From positions 260,158-324,157 of the forward strand of contig CBDCZP010000010.1 of the NCBI GenBank assembly GCA_965224605.1: a stretch of DNA of 64,000 bases, in the 5' to 3' direction. Position numbers and translations under genes: made by a program. The notes beneath the pieces are model-generated. The model saw only the letters and a program-made list of their open reading frames with translations. It was not told where the DNA came from and made no database searches. Below, in pieces: positions 17,401-27,054 of the stretch (positions are counted from its first letter, which is position 1; each line of letters begins with the position of its first letter). The DNA comes from HyVt-477 sp965224605 (GTDB taxonomy: Bacteria > Pseudomonadota > Gammaproteobacteria > Thiotrichales > Thiotrichaceae).

Positions 17401-20400
17401 TTTGTAGACGATGGTGCTGCCACTTCCCTTGCCCAGACCGATGGATTCGGTGCGTAAGACGCGGTCGATCTGGTCGTAATAGGTTTTGCTATAACCACCC
17501 GATTGGCTGGTGGTGGTGGTGCAGTAGCGTGCCTCACTGTGATGGATGGTGATGTTTTTACACCAGTTGTAGGCTATATGGGTTTTCTCACCTGTCGCTG
17601 AGGTTTGCAGGTATTTTTGACCAAAGGCGTTGTATTGGCTGCTGCTGGTGAGACCATTGGCATCGGTTACGTGGGTGACGGTGCCAAACCGGTCGTCGTA
17701 ATGTTGAAGGGTCGTTTGATCTGCCCCATCGGAGACTATCCGTGTGGTGACAAGAGGATAACGTCCTTTAGCGGCTCCGGTGTAATCGAAGGTGGTTATT
17801 TTGGGGTTAATGCCTGAACCAGAGACGGTTTTGTGGTTGATATTGCCGTATGCATCATAACCATAGGTCGTGGTTAAGGCGAGATCATGACCCGGTTGTA
17901 TGGTTTCTGTTTTTATCTGTCCTTCGCTGGTATAGGTGAAGCTGGAGGTTCTGCTTTGGGTGCCTGCATCTGTTTCTGTGGAGGTAGATGTAACTGTACT
18001 TTTTATTAGTCGGCTTCTGGCAAAACAATCTCCGCTCTGGGGATAGGTACTGCTAGTTACTTTCTTGCTGTTGTGGTTAACAAGATAGGGGTCGGCATGA
18101 TAGTCCTCTACATAGAAGCCTTCTTTTTCAAGATTATATATCGTTGTCTCAACATATCCAGTATTGCCACAAGTATCTGGATAGCCATTAGTTGTTTGTG
18201 TTTTCTTATAGGCGGTGCCGGTACTGTTGTTATAGCTAGTCTCATTACTAGATGCAAGATGTACGCGGAGAACTTTTGGGGAGGCTTGTCTACTTAGGTA
18301 AGAATTACCAGAGGATGAAATGGTCACCCCATTTTTATCTTTTGTTACAACATTTTTTACACTACCGATATAGGGGTAGCGCTGATAATAGCTACTGGTG
18401 GTTGAAATATCGCTAATGCCATCGGTTACCGTTCTTTCTGCAAAGCCTAATGAACCTCGGTAAGTCGTTCTATCTACATCGAAACCTTTGTAGAAATAGG
18501 ACATCGCAGCTTGTCTTTCTTGTTCACCCGTAATTTCGCCATTGCTACTGTAATGCTTGGCGACCACAAACAATGCGGGACGTAGTCCTTTTTGGGTTGC
18601 TGAAATATCAGCTCGATAGGGACTGGTGCTCAGTGGTGATGTCAGTTTGTCATAGAGAATGTCAATACTGCGGTTTAAGCCATCATGTATCGATGGATCA
18701 GCAACTACGCCACCTGAAACGATGCGGGTTATACGCTGAGGTTCGGTTTTATTTTCTCCGACCAGTACGCCTCCTCCGTTGATGCCAATGATGTCCAGAA
18801 GCCCATCACCGTTGAAATCTCCGAAGGTACGGATGTCTTTTTTTGTATCCCATTTTTTGACTGGTAATTGGCATTGATAACAAAACACGGTATCTGAAGG
18901 ATAAGTACCAAATTCAGCCGCCCATTCAGGTTGGAAATTTACATATTTAAATCCACTTCCGGTTGATAGTGCAACATTCAGTCCTATTGACGAAAACATT
19001 ACAATATCACTTAACCCATCACCATTGACATCGAGTAAGTGCTTAGGAACTTGTTTAATACTCCCTTTAAGGGAGATATCTTCAAATACAGATTCAAAAT
19101 TTGTAAAACCTATTCCAGTTGAATACGAGACTTTCGCATATCCAGAATATAACCCTCCAAACTTAACAAGGTCTGTCAAGCCATCACCATTAATATCACC
19201 CAGCAATATCGGGTTATATTCATCCGTTGTTTCGGAATTCCAAACTTGTCTGCTTGAAAAGCCTGTAGCTGTATTGATAGCTACAGAGACACCAATATTT
19301 GGATGCATGCCAATAATATCTGGTAAACCATCTCCATTGACATCAGCCAGCTCTAACCTTGTATCTAAATTTTCCTTATGATAATTCCAATACGGAAAGA
19401 GATTGGTGCTGCTACTCTTAAAGTCAGCAATCCACGCTTTACTTGTTCCAAATTCAAATTTATTAATACCATTTGATAAGGCAACATAAACACCTGCATT
19501 ATTAACACCAACAAGGTCTGCTTTGCCATCACCGTTGACGTCCTGAACAAACCGAGTTGCTCCATGTGTTTCTCTCCATTGTCCATAGTTAAAATCTCCA
19601 GCATGCCATGTTCCTTTAGGAATGAATGCCTTCCCATCTGACAATGCAACAGTAACATCTGAGAAGTTAAAGGATATTAGGTCACTTAAACCATCCCCAT
19701 TAACGTCTGCCAGATAATAGGGATATTTCTTAGTAGAACCTTCTGAATCTGTACCACCGGCCCCTAGTCTAGATGTGTCAAAAGCACCTGTAACGAACCG
19801 TGTACCAGTAGATAGAGCCACTTCGAACTCTCTATGACGCCTAGAAGAACCATCATCTTTTGCAAACGTAATACCAACAATGTCGGAAAGACCATCGCCA
19901 TTCACATCACCAATCAATTTATCACTGTGTTCATAGTCCCATTTTGTTCTAGTGGCATCCGTTCCCCAGCCAAATGTATCAAACTTATTCGAGATTGCAA
20001 AAGTAGGGATGCCTGCATCTTTTCCTGCAAAAAAGTCATCATCGGGGCTATAAAACTGTGCAGGAAGGGAAGTTGAACCATCTGGATTTGCATTAATAGT
20101 TCCACTTTTTCGGGCAATATTGTTAGCCCCCGATCCTACAAAGTCAATATTGGAGGTATGTGCACCATCCCAGACAAAGTAGGTTTCAGGTAAGCACTTA
20201 TCCGCGTTTGCTCCTGCACATTCTTGAACGGATTGCAGACGTTTTTGTTGGAGTAGATTATAGGAAAAACTGTTTTTATAGGTCAATTCGTATTTTCTGA
20301 TTCGATTGGCTCCTAGTCGTACTTCTATATCCTTAAGCAATTGCGTACTAGCAATCTCAAATCCTGCTACGTAGGATTTTTTTGGTCTGTTGTTTTCGGC

Positions 20401-23400
20401 ATAGTTGAATACAATGGATGCAAATGGATCTTGGCCTAGAGCTGTATTCCCAGTGTAATGAATGCTTAGAGGAACTTGTTCATCTTTTATAGTTGTACCA
20501 TTGATTTTTTGATATTTATAATCAACATAATTACTTTTTTTGTCACTTAATTTATTGATACCCCAACTCAATATCTTACTAGAACTAGGCCCTATCTTTG
20601 AATCGCTTGTGAAACCATACTGCATGATCTCGCCTGCTTTGGTGATCACTTCAAATTTTGTTGGCAGACCCGTACCAGAACTTTGTTTAACCGTGATTGT
20701 GCTGTAACTATCAATCTCGGTTTTATATTGGCTGTTGTATGCACCATGCCTACCACTTACTAGTATCAGACGTTGTCCATCCAGGCAAAATTGGTCATTA
20801 GTATCAAAGTTGATACCACCGACTACACCATCGGTAGCGCGTGTTTTGGGACATCGACTAATGGCAGAAAACCCTGAGATTGACCAACCCAACCCTGCAA
20901 TACCTTCACCGCCCTGGCTGTTGTAGTTTAAGCTGATTTCAGGCGCAACTCCGGCTGATCCCGGTGGGATGGCAATAGGTACGTTATAAGTCGCTGCTCC
21001 TGATGCGCTGACTGCAAAATCAGCGGTCAGATAACCCACGGGGTCGGTTGTGCTGTCATCTGAAGCTACCGTAAAAGTTTGGGTGGTGCTGGTTCCGGTT
21101 GAATCAGGTGAGCTTGCTGTACCTAGTATCGTGACACCTAGTTGTCGCCCTTGTGCATCATAAAAAGCAATGACTTTTCCATGGTCTACTGTGGTTTTTA
21201 TTACATAGTACACAGCCCCTGCATCCATTGCACTTTGACCACAACTGCTTTGAGTACAGCTTGATGTAGTGGTAAGTTCTGCCTGTGTTAGTAAGGGGGT
21301 AAAACCATAGTTATCCAGTACTGCCGGGTTTACTGTGATATTAATGATTTCTTGAGAGGCGACATGGGATGTATCGGTAGCAATAATGGCGACTACGGTC
21401 GTACCCACGTCACCCGCTTGCGGTGCCAGTGTGAGGGTAGCGGTGTTGTTTTGATGACTGATCAAAGTCGCATAACTGGGCAGTGAAACTGCACTAAACG
21501 TGATGGAATCGTCATCGGTATCTGTGGCCGTCAGTGTAATGACTTTATTGCCACCTTCTTGCAGTGTTTGATGGCCGATCGAGTTTAATACGGGTGCCTG
21601 ATTGGTGCTTTCAGCAATGGTTATTGCTATGCTGAATGCGCGCTCTACGGGACTATTAATCGAGTCGGATACGCGTACCATCATTGTCTTGCTGCCAACA
21701 TCTCCTGCTTGTGGTGCTAACGTCAGGGTGGCGGTGTTGTTATGGTTATCTGTTAAGGAGGCATAATCGGGCATATCCACACTGGTAAAAGTCACCGTAT
21801 CACCATCCGCATCGGTGGCTGTCAGTGTAATGGCTTTAGTGCTACCTTCTTCAACGCTTTGATCACTAATCGCATTGAGTGACGGTGGCTGATTGGTGGA
21901 TGCACTGATCAAGGCAGGTGCAAACGCCACGATTGAATGTGCCGTTCGATTCATGCCACTGGCATTCCAGCGCTGGGTATAACTACCCACAGCACCTACT
22001 TGACGAGTACTTCCTACTCCCTGGCTGCTTGACGCGCTGATGCTCCAGTAATCGGTCTGACAAGCAACTTTTATGGAAGAGGCATCGTCATTTTCAATCG
22101 TATTGCCGCTGAAATCAGCATCATCTGTGCTAAAGGATTCTGCGGTTCCTTCATAACCGACATGTTGATAAAGGGTTGCGGCACATCCAGCAGGTACTTT
22201 GATAGAACTGACATTGTCATTGCCTATCGGGTTATCCCGTAAATCTTCATCATCGTTGATAAATACCTCGGCTATACCCGCAAAATTACCATGCTGGAAA
22301 AGTGAAACCTGCGCATTGATTGCTTCCAATTGCGCTCTGTCCGCTGGATGGCCGCCTGAGGCTATATCAATTAATAATGAGTTTTCACTTAAGGTGGTAA
22401 TGGCGGTACTGATAATGCCAGAAGGAGCATCTATGGCATTGGTTGCCACTGCCTGTGGAGTGTTTTGAATAACGCCATTGATTTGTAATGCACTGGCAGT
22501 GATATCCTTACCATTGTGAGCTATGGCAATACTTTGGCTACCCGATGCAGGTAGTTCTGTATCCAGTAGATAAAAGAGTTCGGTGCTGATAGAAGTACTT
22601 CCCGGCTTTATGGAAGCAAAGCTATTGGGGATGGCATGCATCGCAATGCCCCCATAGCTGATAGCAGTTACCCGACCGACATCTCCCTTATTTTCTATGC
22701 CAACGCTGACAACAACCGCACGGTTACTGCCCGCTACCAAGGCATGACTGAAATTAATAGACCCTGCTCCACCTGCTTGCTGACTGGATGCGCCAAGAGT
22801 GATAGAACTCGGAGTTAAAGGTTCTGTTAATCCATCCGGAATTACGGTGATATTGACTGTTTGAGATACCGGAGTATGAGTACCATCAGTCACCGTGATA
22901 ACCAGTGTGGCACTGATATCTCCTGATAGTGGTGCAAGGGTCAGTGTGGCCGTATTGTCCAGGTTATCTGTTAATGTTGCGTAATCAGGCAATGCTACAC
23001 TGTTAAAACTTAATGCATCACCATCAGCATCTGTCGCTGTCAGGGTGATGATTTTGGTGCTGCCTTCTTGCACGCTCTGATCGCTGATGGCATTGAGAAC
23101 TGGAGGTTGGCTAACCGGTACAGTTACGGGTGCAGAAGCGGGGGCGAACGCCACGATTGAATGTGCCGTTCGATTCATGCCACTGGCATTCCAGCGCTGG
23201 GTATAACTACCCACAGCACCTACTTGACGAGTACTTCCTACTCCCTGGCTGCTTGACGCGCTGATGCTCCAGTAATCGGTCTGACAAGCAACTTTTATGG
23301 AAGAGGCATCGTCATTTTCAATCGTATTACCGCTGAAATCAGCATCATCTGTGCTAAAGGATTCTGCGGTTCCTTCATAACCGACATGTTGATAAAGGGT

Positions 23401-25080
23401 TGCGGCACATCCAGCAGGTACTTTGATAGAACTGACATTGTCATTGCCTATCGGGTTATCCCGTAAATCTTCATCATCGTTGGTAAATACCTCGGCTATA
23501 CCCGCAAAATTACCATGCTGGAAAAGTGAAACCTGCGCATTGATTGCTTCCAATTGCGCTCTGTCCGCTGGATGGCCGCCTGAGGCTATATCAATTAATA
23601 ATGAGTTTTCACTTAAGGTGGTAATGGCGGTACTGATAATGCCAGAAGGAGCATCTATGGCATTGGTTGCCACTGCCTGTGGAGTGTTTTGAATAACGCC
23701 ATTGATTTGTAATGCACTGGCAGTGATATCCTTACCATTGTGAGCTATGGCAATACTTTGGCTACCCGATGCAGGTAGTTCTGTATCCAGTAGATAAAAG
23801 AGTTCGGTGCTGATAGAAGTACTTCCCGGCTTTATGGAAGCAAAGCTATTGGGGATGGCATGCATCGCAATGCCCCCATAGCTGATAGCAGTTACCCGAC
23901 CGACATCTCCCTTATTTTCTATGCCAACGCTGACAACAACCGCACGGTTACTGCCCGCTACCAAGGCATGACTGAAATTAATAGACCCTGCTCCACCTGC
24001 TTGCTGACTGGATGCGCCAAGAGTGATAGAACCCGGAATTAAAGATCCTGTTGGTCCATCGGGTGTAACGGTGATATTGACCGTTTGGGATACCGGAGTA
24101 TGAGTATTATCAGTGACTGTAATGATCAATGCTGTACTCGTACTCCCTGAAAGTGGAGCCAGCGTTAGGGTTGCTGTACTGTTGCCATTATCCGTTAATG
24201 TAGCGTAACTAGGCAATGCTACACTGCTAAAACTTAATGCATCGCTATCAGCATCTGTCGCTGTCAAGGTGATGGTTTTGGTAGTACCTTCTTGTACGCT
24301 GTGGTCACTTGTCGCATTGAATACAGGGGGTTGATTAACGGGCGCGGTTATCGCTGCGGGTGCAAATACCGCCACCGAATGTGCGACCCGATTCATACCA
24401 CTGGTATTCCATTGCAGGGAATAATTACCTGCTACACCCGCTTGTAGAGTACTTCCGCCACCTTGGCTGCTAGATGCACCATGTCCCCAAAAACTGGTTT
24501 GACTGCTATTTGCTTGTAACAGAGCACGATCTGTAGGGTGTCCGCCAGACGTAACATCCAACAATAAGGAATCGGCTGTTAAGGTATTGATTGATGTACT
24601 GAGACTGGAAGGGCTGTCAACGGCATTAGTCGCTACTGCTTCTGGGCTTCCTTGAACCACACCCTTGAGCAATACCGCTCCTACGCTGATATTTGTTGCG
24701 TTATGTGCCACCTGAATCGCATGACCACCTGTCGAAGGTAACTCTGTATCAATTAGGTAGAACAGCTCTGAACTTATAGAAGTACTTCCCGGTTTTAGGA
24801 AGGCAAAGCTATTAGGTATCGCGTGCATTGTTACACCACCATAGGTAATGTTGGCAGTGCGAGCGATATACCCTTTGGCTTCAAGCGAGACACCGACAAC
24901 AACGGTACGATTATCTCCTGTTGTCAATTGATGGTTAAAATTAAGGATTCCGGCTCCACCGGATTGCTGGCTGGACGAACCGACAGTGACACTGGCATAG
25001 CTATTCTGCGTTATACAAAATAGGGTTGCCGTTAAAAGAAGGTGTGATATTTGTTTGATACAGAATAGATTTAAATTCAC
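14410..25080 (-). CDS. giant secreted SpvB/FG-GAP/RHS polymorphic toxin with crystallin inserts
   Basis: 3556 aa, GTG start followed by a signal peptide (ISHLLLTATLFCITQNSYAS). Three copies of a beta-rich module beginning SSQQ(A/S)GGAG; the second and third carry a beta/gamma-crystallin-like insert (FQHGNFAGIAEVF..., YQHVGYEGTAESF...) near residues 520-600 and 925-1010. Cadherin-like Ig repeats (NQPP...DQSVQEGSTKTITLTATDAD) separate them. Then an SpvB region (about 1357-1500), seven FG-GAP/VCBS calcium loops of the DVNGDGLSD type (about 1725-2095), YD/RHS repeats (about 2390-3125), and the RHS terminus (GRFISADPHIQ, DPSG near 3205). A glycine-rich pre-toxin linker follows, and a unique tip after FNSE (about 3400-3556) with YHYSPVSKLIGRL, YVTP and GGGTEF. 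The tip weakly recalls ADP-ribosyltransferase H-[ST]-E layouts. RHS shells encapsulate and deliver C-terminal toxins. Confidence 0.92.
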   Translation of the reverse strand: MNLNLFCIKQISHLLLTATLFCITQNSYASVTVGSSSQQSGGAGILNFNHQLTTGDNRTVVVGVSLEAKGYIARTANITYGGVTMHAIPNSFAFLKPGSTSISSELFYLIDTELPSTGGHAIQVAHNATNISVGAVLLKGVVQGSPEAVATNAVDSPSSLSTSINTLTADSLLLDVTSGGHPTDRALLQANSSQTSFWGHGASSSQGGGSTLQAGVAGNYSLQWNTSGMNRVAHSVAVFAPAAITAPVNQPPVFNATSDHSVQEGTTKTITLTATDADSDALSFSSVALPSYATLTDNGNSTATLTLAPLSGSTSTALIITVTDNTHTPVSQTVNITVTPDGPTGSLIPGSITLGASSQQAGGAGSINFSHALVAGSNRAVVVSVGIENKGDVGRVTAISYGGIAMHAIPNSFASIKPGSTSISTELFYLLDTELPASGSQSIAIAHNGKDITASALQINGVIQNTPQAVATNAIDAPSGIISTAITTLSENSLLIDIASGGHPADRAQLEAINAQVSLFQHGNFAGIAEVFTNDDEDLRDNPIGNDNVSSIKVPAGCAATLYQHVGYEGTAESFSTDDADFSGNTIENDDASSIKVACQTDYWSISASSSQGVGSTRQVGAVGSYTQRWNASGMNRTAHSIVAFAPASAPVTVPVSQPPVLNAISDQSVQEGSTKIITLTATDADGDALSFNSVALPDYATLTDNLDNTATLTLAPLSGDISATLVITVTDGTHTPVSQTVNITVIPDGLTEPLTPSSITLGASSQQAGGAGSINFSHALVAGSNRAVVVSVGIENKGDVGRVTAISYGGIAMHAIPNSFASIKPGSTSISTELFYLLDTELPASGSQSIAIAHNGKDITASALQINGVIQNTPQAVATNAIDAPSGIISTAITTLSENSLLIDIASGGHPADRAQLEAINAQVSLFQHGNFAGIAEVFINDDEDLRDNPIGNDNVSSIKVPAGCAATLYQHVGYEGTAESFSTDDADFSGNTIENDDASSIKVACQTDYWSISASSSQGVGSTRQVGAVGSYTQRWNASGMNRTAHSIVAFAPALISASTNQPPSLNAISDQSVEEGSTKAITLTATDADGDTVTFTSVDMPDYASLTDNHNNTATLTLAPQAGDVGSKTMMVRVSDSINSPVERAFSIAITIAESTNQAPVLNSIGHQTLQEGGNKVITLTATDTDDDSITFSAVSLPSYATLISHQNNTATLTLAPQAGDVGTTVVAIIATDTSHVASQEIINITVNPAVLDNYGFTPLLTQAELTTTSSCTQSSCGQSAMDAGAVYYVIKTTVDHGKVIAFYDAQGRQLGVTILGTASSPDSTGTSTTQTFTVASDDSTTDPVGYLTADFAVSASGAATYNVPIAIPPGSAGVAPEISLNYNSQGGEGIAGLGWSISGFSAISRCPKTRATDGVVGGINFDTNDQFCLDGQRLILVSGRHGAYNSQYKTEIDSYSTITVKQSSGTGLPTKFEVITKAGEIMQYGFTSDSKIGPSSSKILSWGINKLSDKKSNYVDYKYQKINGTTIKDEQVPLSIHYTGNTALGQDPFASIVFNYAENNRPKKSYVAGFEIASTQLLKDIEVRLGANRIRKYELTYKNSFSYNLLQQKRLQSVQECAGANADKCLPETYFVWDGAHTSNIDFVGSGANNIARKSGTINANPDGSTSLPAQFYSPDDDFFAGKDAGIPTFAISNKFDTFGWGTDATRTKWDYEHSDKLIGDVNGDGLSDIVGITFAKDDGSSRRHREFEVALSTGTRFVTGAFDTSRLGAGGTDSEGSTKKYPYYLADVNGDGLSDLISFNFSDVTVALSDGKAFIPKGTWHAGDFNYGQWRETHGATRFVQDVNGDGKADLVGVNNAGVYVALSNGINKFEFGTSKAWIADFKSSSTNLFPYWNYHKENLDTRLELADVNGDGLPDIIGMHPNIGVSVAINTATGFSSRQVWNSETTDEYNPILLGDINGDGLTDLVKFGGLYSGYAKVSYSTGIGFTNFESVFEDISLKGSIKQVPKHLLDVNGDGLSDIVMFSSIGLNVALSTGSGFKYVNFQPEWAAEFGTYPSDTVFCYQCQLPVKKWDTKKDIRTFGDFNGDGLLDIIGINGGGVLVGENKTEPQRITRIVSGGVVADPSIHDGLNRSIDILYDKLTSPLSTSPYRADISATQKGLRPALFVVAKHYSSNGEITGEQERQAAMSYFYKGFDVDRTTYRGSLGFAERTVTDGISDISTTSSYYQRYPYIGSVKNVVTKDKNGVTISSSGNSYLSRQASPKVLRVHLASSNETSYNNSTGTAYKKTQTTNGYPDTCGNTGYVETTIYNLEKEGFYVEDYHADPYLVNHNSKKVTSSTYPQSGDCFARSRLIKSTVTSTSTETDAGTQSRTSSFTYTSEGQIKTETIQPGHDLALTTTYGYDAYGNINHKTVSGSGINPKITTFDYTGAAKGRYPLVTTRIVSDGADQTTLQHYDDRFGTVTHVTDANGLTSSSQYNAFGQKYLQTSATGEKTHIAYNWCKNITIHHSEARYCTTTTSQSGGYSKTYYDQIDRVLRTESIGLGKGSGSTIVYKDKQYNLTTGQLVAESRPYYSDETAEWTTYTYDALERPKTITQPTGLESSVSYDGLTTTKIDVNGKRTQQTLTAEGKTAQVTDALDNTIDYSYFADGNLRQTGVTASTSGGQTAAETPTSITTFSYDTLGNKTGMIDPDMGTWSYTYDPTGALQSQTNANGQTTTMTYDNLGRIKTRVEAEGTHRWYYDSASGKGIGKLHRITSPGNYKKSFTYTSDYGQVASVTEQLPASINSTATTAYTTRTSYDTFGRVATLTYPQADHFNPVIVKHHYTRGALTRISNQAETLNYWEAQQADANGSLTSEKLGNGVTTTKNYDALGRITQIYSGKTNSGSDLQQLTYGFDGAGNLTWRDDNNQLKENFEYDDLYRLKRIQSTYAGQVIPGNTHRYDGHGNITEKDGIHYSYKTGGDKGGVHAVSQVGNQDYRYDSNGNLLSGSGKSYTWTSFDKPAQIIGADGNIRLTYNSERQRILKDGNKETTWYIGGGYERVKKKANNAEIHKYYLSAGGKTVAYITQHKNSNSQWVAQNTRYLLKDHLGSTQMVLDNKGQSLEQLSFSAWGKRRGGGPLLGTLDLSTILAGIERTAIKLGFTGHEHDYEVGLVNMKGRLYDATTGRFISADPHIQAAGDTQSFNRYTYVKNNPLSYTDPSGYFFKKLFRSLKKFFKKYGRTILAIAVGVLTAGAALYAYAGTAAFGLQTLSAIYAANGLGAALIGGAIAGGAGAFASTLVATGSIKDALTAGVFGALSGALAFGIGHGGFIGGGKAGIAVAHGVAQGTVSVLRGGKFKSGFAGGFFGHMAGGTFKGKNVYTRTAFSAAVGGTISKAVGGKFANGAVSAAFTHLFNSEVALGSSLKPINWGQIGSRLWGGLRGLSVAVGRSVLGIFSVAIPSTMGDSTSIIMYHYSPVSKLIGRLGAGQYVTPNGGMSSGMAIQQLALDKPLGIQLYIHPVPGTSSDFIAAPNSLSGNVVAPANGQLGGGTEFITTRSILTLPAYPAPSL
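21924..22811. repeat. 888-bp direct repeat within the RHS gene, copy A
   Basis: Nearly identical to 23148-24035 (offset 1224 bp). Differences spotted include GATAAATACC versus GGTAAATACC and ATTGCC versus ATTACC. It encodes one module plus its crystallin insert. Confidence 0.93.
23148..24035. repeat. 888-bp direct repeat within the RHS gene, copy B
   Basis: Partner of 21924-22811. The third, more distant copy of the module (about 24390-25020) lacks the crystallin insert, so the duplication post-dates its gain. Confidence 0.93.
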
Positions 25081-25666
25081 TGTCGTAGCCCCAATATTGA
25101 TTTCTAGTTTTTAATTTATTGGGTGGAAGATTATTTTAATCCGGATAATAAATACCATTATCCCGACGAACGGTAGATTGAATATCACTATTATTTTTTA
25201 TACAAATGAAAAGATAAAAACTTCGCCTAGACTATGTATCTAAAGGGATATAGAGATAACAGGAAGGACTATTTCGCTGTTAGCTAATTATTATTAATAA
25301 ACAAAACTTCAAATAGAATTAACCACATAAAGAATTAATGACTGTTTTATTACTTACATGACTAAGTAACAGTAGAAGAGAGCCTGACAAATGAAATATT
25401 ATCCCTATAAAACAATGTATTGAATCAATAACGTCCAGCCTGAATACAAGAGGTATATTTTATCTGTAACCTAAAGATAAAAGAGCCATGAATCGAACAC
25501 TTTGCAACCTCAAACTAAATAATTTTTGAATACAACTCAATGACATCATGAAGGTGTGATATTTTAAACAGTAAAACCTACTAGAAATAGTAGGTAGTTA
25601 GAAAATATTGAATAATCCTATAAAACTGATATGAAATATTAACTTTGACAGAACATTAGCATTCTT

Positions 25667-25719
25667 GCTTAATATAATATGCTTAATATAATATGCTTAA
25701 TATAATATGCTTAATATAG
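25667..25719 (+). repeat. 14-bp tandem repeat, about 3.8 copies
   Basis: GCTTAATATAATAT repeated at 25667, 25681 and 25695, with a partial fourth copy from 25709. Confidence 0.95.
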
Positions 25720-25770
25720 TAAATGAAACTCGAGGTGTATTTAGGTTGCAAATTTAGTTGGAGACACAAA

Positions 25771-25861
25771 TTCCCTCTCCCTAGCAGGGGGAAGGTTAGG
25801 GAGGGGGTAGATAGTCTGATAAAAAGAATACCTTAGAACATCTCCCTGCTAGGGAGAGGGC
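25771..25861. repeat. inverted repeat CCCTCTCCCTAGCAGGG
   Basis: The left arm CCCTCTCCCTAGCAGGGGGA and right arm TCCCTGCTAGGGAGAGGG can form a stem of about 17 bp around a loop of about 50 bases. Such CCCTCTCC/GGAGAGGG palindromes are common dispersed elements in proteobacteria. Confidence 0.8.
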
Positions 25862-26058
25862 GCTTATTTCATTTAGTATTGAATTTAGCCTCTTCAGACT
25901 CGCCATACTTATTAGTTAGAGTTTGCTACGCATCAATACAAGCCCAATATGTAACATACTGAAGAATTAAGTATTTTGAATATTCTTTCCACATCGGCTG
26001 TATTTTTAATTATAATAGTCAAAAAATAACCATATCAAATGCTAGGGAAGATTCACTC

Positions 26059-26574
26059 ATGGAAGAAAACGATAAAAAAAGCTGGTGGCTTCTCACTACA
26101 AAAGCTAGAAAAGAAGAATACGCAGAGAACAACTTGAATAATCAGGGCTATAAAACCTATCGTCCTCTTGCGAAAAGACTAAGAACCCGAAGAGGTGTTG
26201 AACAAACTGTCATTGAGTCCCTCTTTCCACGCTATATTTTTATTTATTTAGATCAATTGAATGATAACTGGGCACCTATTCGTTCTACTTTTGGAGTATC
26301 CAGCTTTGTTAGTTTCGGAAATAAACCTGCCAAGGTTGCAGATATTATTATCGACACACTGAAAAGAGAGCAAGATTTACTCGCTGAAAAAGCCATTGAT
26401 CTAGATCGATACAAGCCAGGCGACATAGTATTAATTAATCAGGAAGGTGCATTTAAAGGAATGCAAGGCATCTTCCAAAATTATGATGCCGAGCAGCGCA
26501 CGCAAATTTTACTGAGTATCTTGAATAGTGAGACCATTCTCACCATTCCTCCTGCAGAAATAAGCGCTTCCTAA
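26059..26574 (+). CDS. rfaH: RfaH-like transcription antiterminator (NusG paralogue)
   Basis: 171 aa. N-terminal NGN domain (WWLLTTKARKEEYAENNLNN, then ESLFPRYIFIYLDQLNDNW and STFGVSSFVSFG) and C-terminal KOW-type domain (YKPGDIVLINQEGAFKGMQG). The match to E. coli RfaH landmarks (EPLFPNYLF, RGVSHFVRFG, GDKVIITEGAFEGFQAIF) is clear and better than to housekeeping NusG. RfaH binds RNA polymerase at ops sites to suppress termination and recruit ribosomes on long virulence or polysaccharide operons. It lies upstream of a Wzc-like kinase and divergent from a 10.7-kb toxin gene, either of which could be a target. Confidence 0.9.
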   Translation: MEENDKKSWWLLTTKARKEEYAENNLNNQGYKTYRPLAKRLRTRRGVEQTVIESLFPRYIFIYLDQLNDNWAPIRSTFGVSSFVSFGNKPAKVADIIIDTLKREQDLLAEKAIDLDRYKPGDIVLINQEGAFKGMQGIFQNYDAEQRTQILLSILNSETILTIPPAEISAS

Positions 26575-26576
26575 AT

Positions 26577-27054
26577 TACAGCCAAACCAATAAGAAAACA
26601 AACGGAACGCAAAGACTAGCAAATGCGTTCAGACTCGCTTCAGGGCTGTAGCCACCTCCGCATGCCATAGCTATCGAGATACTATTCATTACACCCGTGT
26701 CCTTGCTATAGATACGTGCAATTGCTAATATTCGCGCGCAACTCCAGAGCGTAAGATATGAATTGTTGCCTACATCTCGACAGAATATTTTTAGCAAAGT
26801 GAACTTAATAATAGAAGTTACTACTTACTAATACCGTATGCAGTGATACCTACATTACCCCAGACCCCGGAAGCGTGACAGGTAAATAGACAGCCACGAC
26901 GTTATACCTGCCTTTGATCCTGTATATGATCTGCTTCTTGCTTATATTGATTAATAGTTCTATATACTATTTGCTGTATAAACAACTGTGGCATGGGTAA
27001 TAACAAGCTTGCTACATACATCTTTACCACACGAAATATTTAAAGAAATTAATT
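26577..27054. other. rfaH-wzc intergenic region
   Basis: About 480 bases. A 73-codon minus-strand frame exists (26576-26797) but has no convincing ribosome site or homology. The upstream region of the kinase gene is AT-rich near 26940-27054 and probably holds its promoter. No ops-like GGCGGTAG element was found here. Confidence 0.45.

Larger units (their letters stand above)
25081..26058. other. 978-base divergent gap between the RHS gene and rfaH
   Basis: Very AT-rich (long runs such as TTATTATTAATAAAC), no open frame with a ribosome site. It must carry the promoters of both divergent genes. It contains the 14-bp tandem repeat and the long inverted repeat listed separately. The AT richness is consistent with horizontally acquired flanking DNA. 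Confidence 0.55.

Noticed and set aside
25165..25180. CGGTAG motif resembling an ops element upstream of rfaH
   Set aside because: Only a six-base core match on the plus strand, about 880 bases from rfaH and without the flanking ops consensus.
26576..26797. 73-codon minus-strand frame with hydrophobic C-terminus
   Set aside because: No convincing ribosome site, no recognised motif, and located in a control region; not supported as a gene.
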